DNA of 5,796 nt from NCBI GenBank assembly GCA_024235915.1, contig JACKLO010000033.1, forward strand, positions 1-5,796, read 5' to 3'. Source of the stretch: Burkholderiaceae bacterium (GTDB lineage: Bacteria > Pseudomonadota > Gammaproteobacteria > Burkholderiales > Burkholderiaceae_C). Below, piece after piece: positions 5,685 to 5,796 of the stretch (positions are counted from its first letter, which is position 1; the number at the start of each line of letters is the position of its first letter). A program made the translations under genes and the position numbers. Under the pieces are notes generated by a model. The model was not told where the DNA came from. It was given only the letters and a program-made list of their open reading frames with translations, and did not search any database.

Positions 5685-5796
5685 GTAAGGGGCACCTTGA
5701 AGGTCTGCTTTCGCCCCGGAGCGGACGTTGGGTGCCGTGCATGCATTTGATGCCGCACTCCGATGCCGCTGCGGCAAGGCGGTGGCGGGTTGGCCT
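5671..5796. other. Region upstream of livM with short dyads; no confident gene
   Basis: This 126-bp stretch is less GC-biased than the genes around it and holds several short symmetric motifs: TGCCGC-T-GCGGCA (5764-5776), a second copy of GATGCCGC (5749-5756, repeated at 5762-5769), and the palindrome TGCATGCA (5738-5745). It could be the leader or promoter region of the livM-hydrolase-hydrolase operon, or coding sequence of an upstream gene. I see no convincing -35/-10 pair. Confidence 0.35.

Noticed and set aside
4588..5688. A 366-codon + strand open frame antisense to livM, rich in Gln, His and Asp
   Set aside because: Its composition is the reverse-complement image of hydrophobic membrane-segment codons; no domain is visible.
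3746..5758. A 670-codon open frame that would fuse an N-terminal extension to the cytoplasmic hydrolase
   Set aside because: The first ~390 residues are Arg/His/Pro-rich and lie exactly over the well-supported permease gene in another frame; the hydrolase has its own start and ribosome-binding site at 4588-4599.

Overview
This window looks like chromosomal DNA from a high-GC betaproteobacterium, most likely Burkholderiales (Comamonadaceae or a close relative). Three things suggest this: the strong GC bias at third codon positions, LivM-type permease and Sec-exported binding-protein sequences of the kind typical of that group, and an intergenic palindromic repeat at about 1401-1470 that resembles one I remember as common in Comamonadaceae genomes. 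I see no rRNA, tRNA, CRISPR array, transposase or phage gene.

The layout is two convergent blocks. On the + strand are the 3' part of an aconitase/isopropylmalate-dehydratase-type hydro-lyase (2-1441, cut by the left edge) and a periplasmic type I solute-binding protein of a branched-chain-amino-acid-type (HAAT) ABC transporter (1549-2679). On the - strand, read from right to left, are a LivM-type inner-membrane permease (5670-4585), a cytoplasmic alpha/beta hydrolase overlapping it by 4 bp (4588-3746), and a secreted alpha/beta hydrolase of the lipase / PhaZ7-like type (3702-2734). The blocks meet at a perfect 11-bp stem-loop (2694-2720) that probably ends both transcripts.

A reasonable but unproven reading is one uptake-and-catabolism locus. 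The secreted hydrolase would cleave an ester or polyester outside the cytoplasm, the HAAT transporter would import the released acid, and the cytoplasmic hydrolase, translationally coupled to the permease, would hydrolyse the imported compound or a derivative. The hydro-lyase could belong to the same carboxylic-acid metabolism. Other parts of the transporter (LivH-type permease, LivG/LivF ATPases) are not in the window and would be expected to the right of it.

I did not find a clearly new biological system. The points most worth a second look are the PhaZ7-like secreted hydrolase next to an ABC importer, the repeat that forms the C-terminus of the hydro-lyase, a five-codon open frame with its own ribosome-binding site overlapping the livM start, and the CxxCxxC cluster motif of the hydro-lyase.
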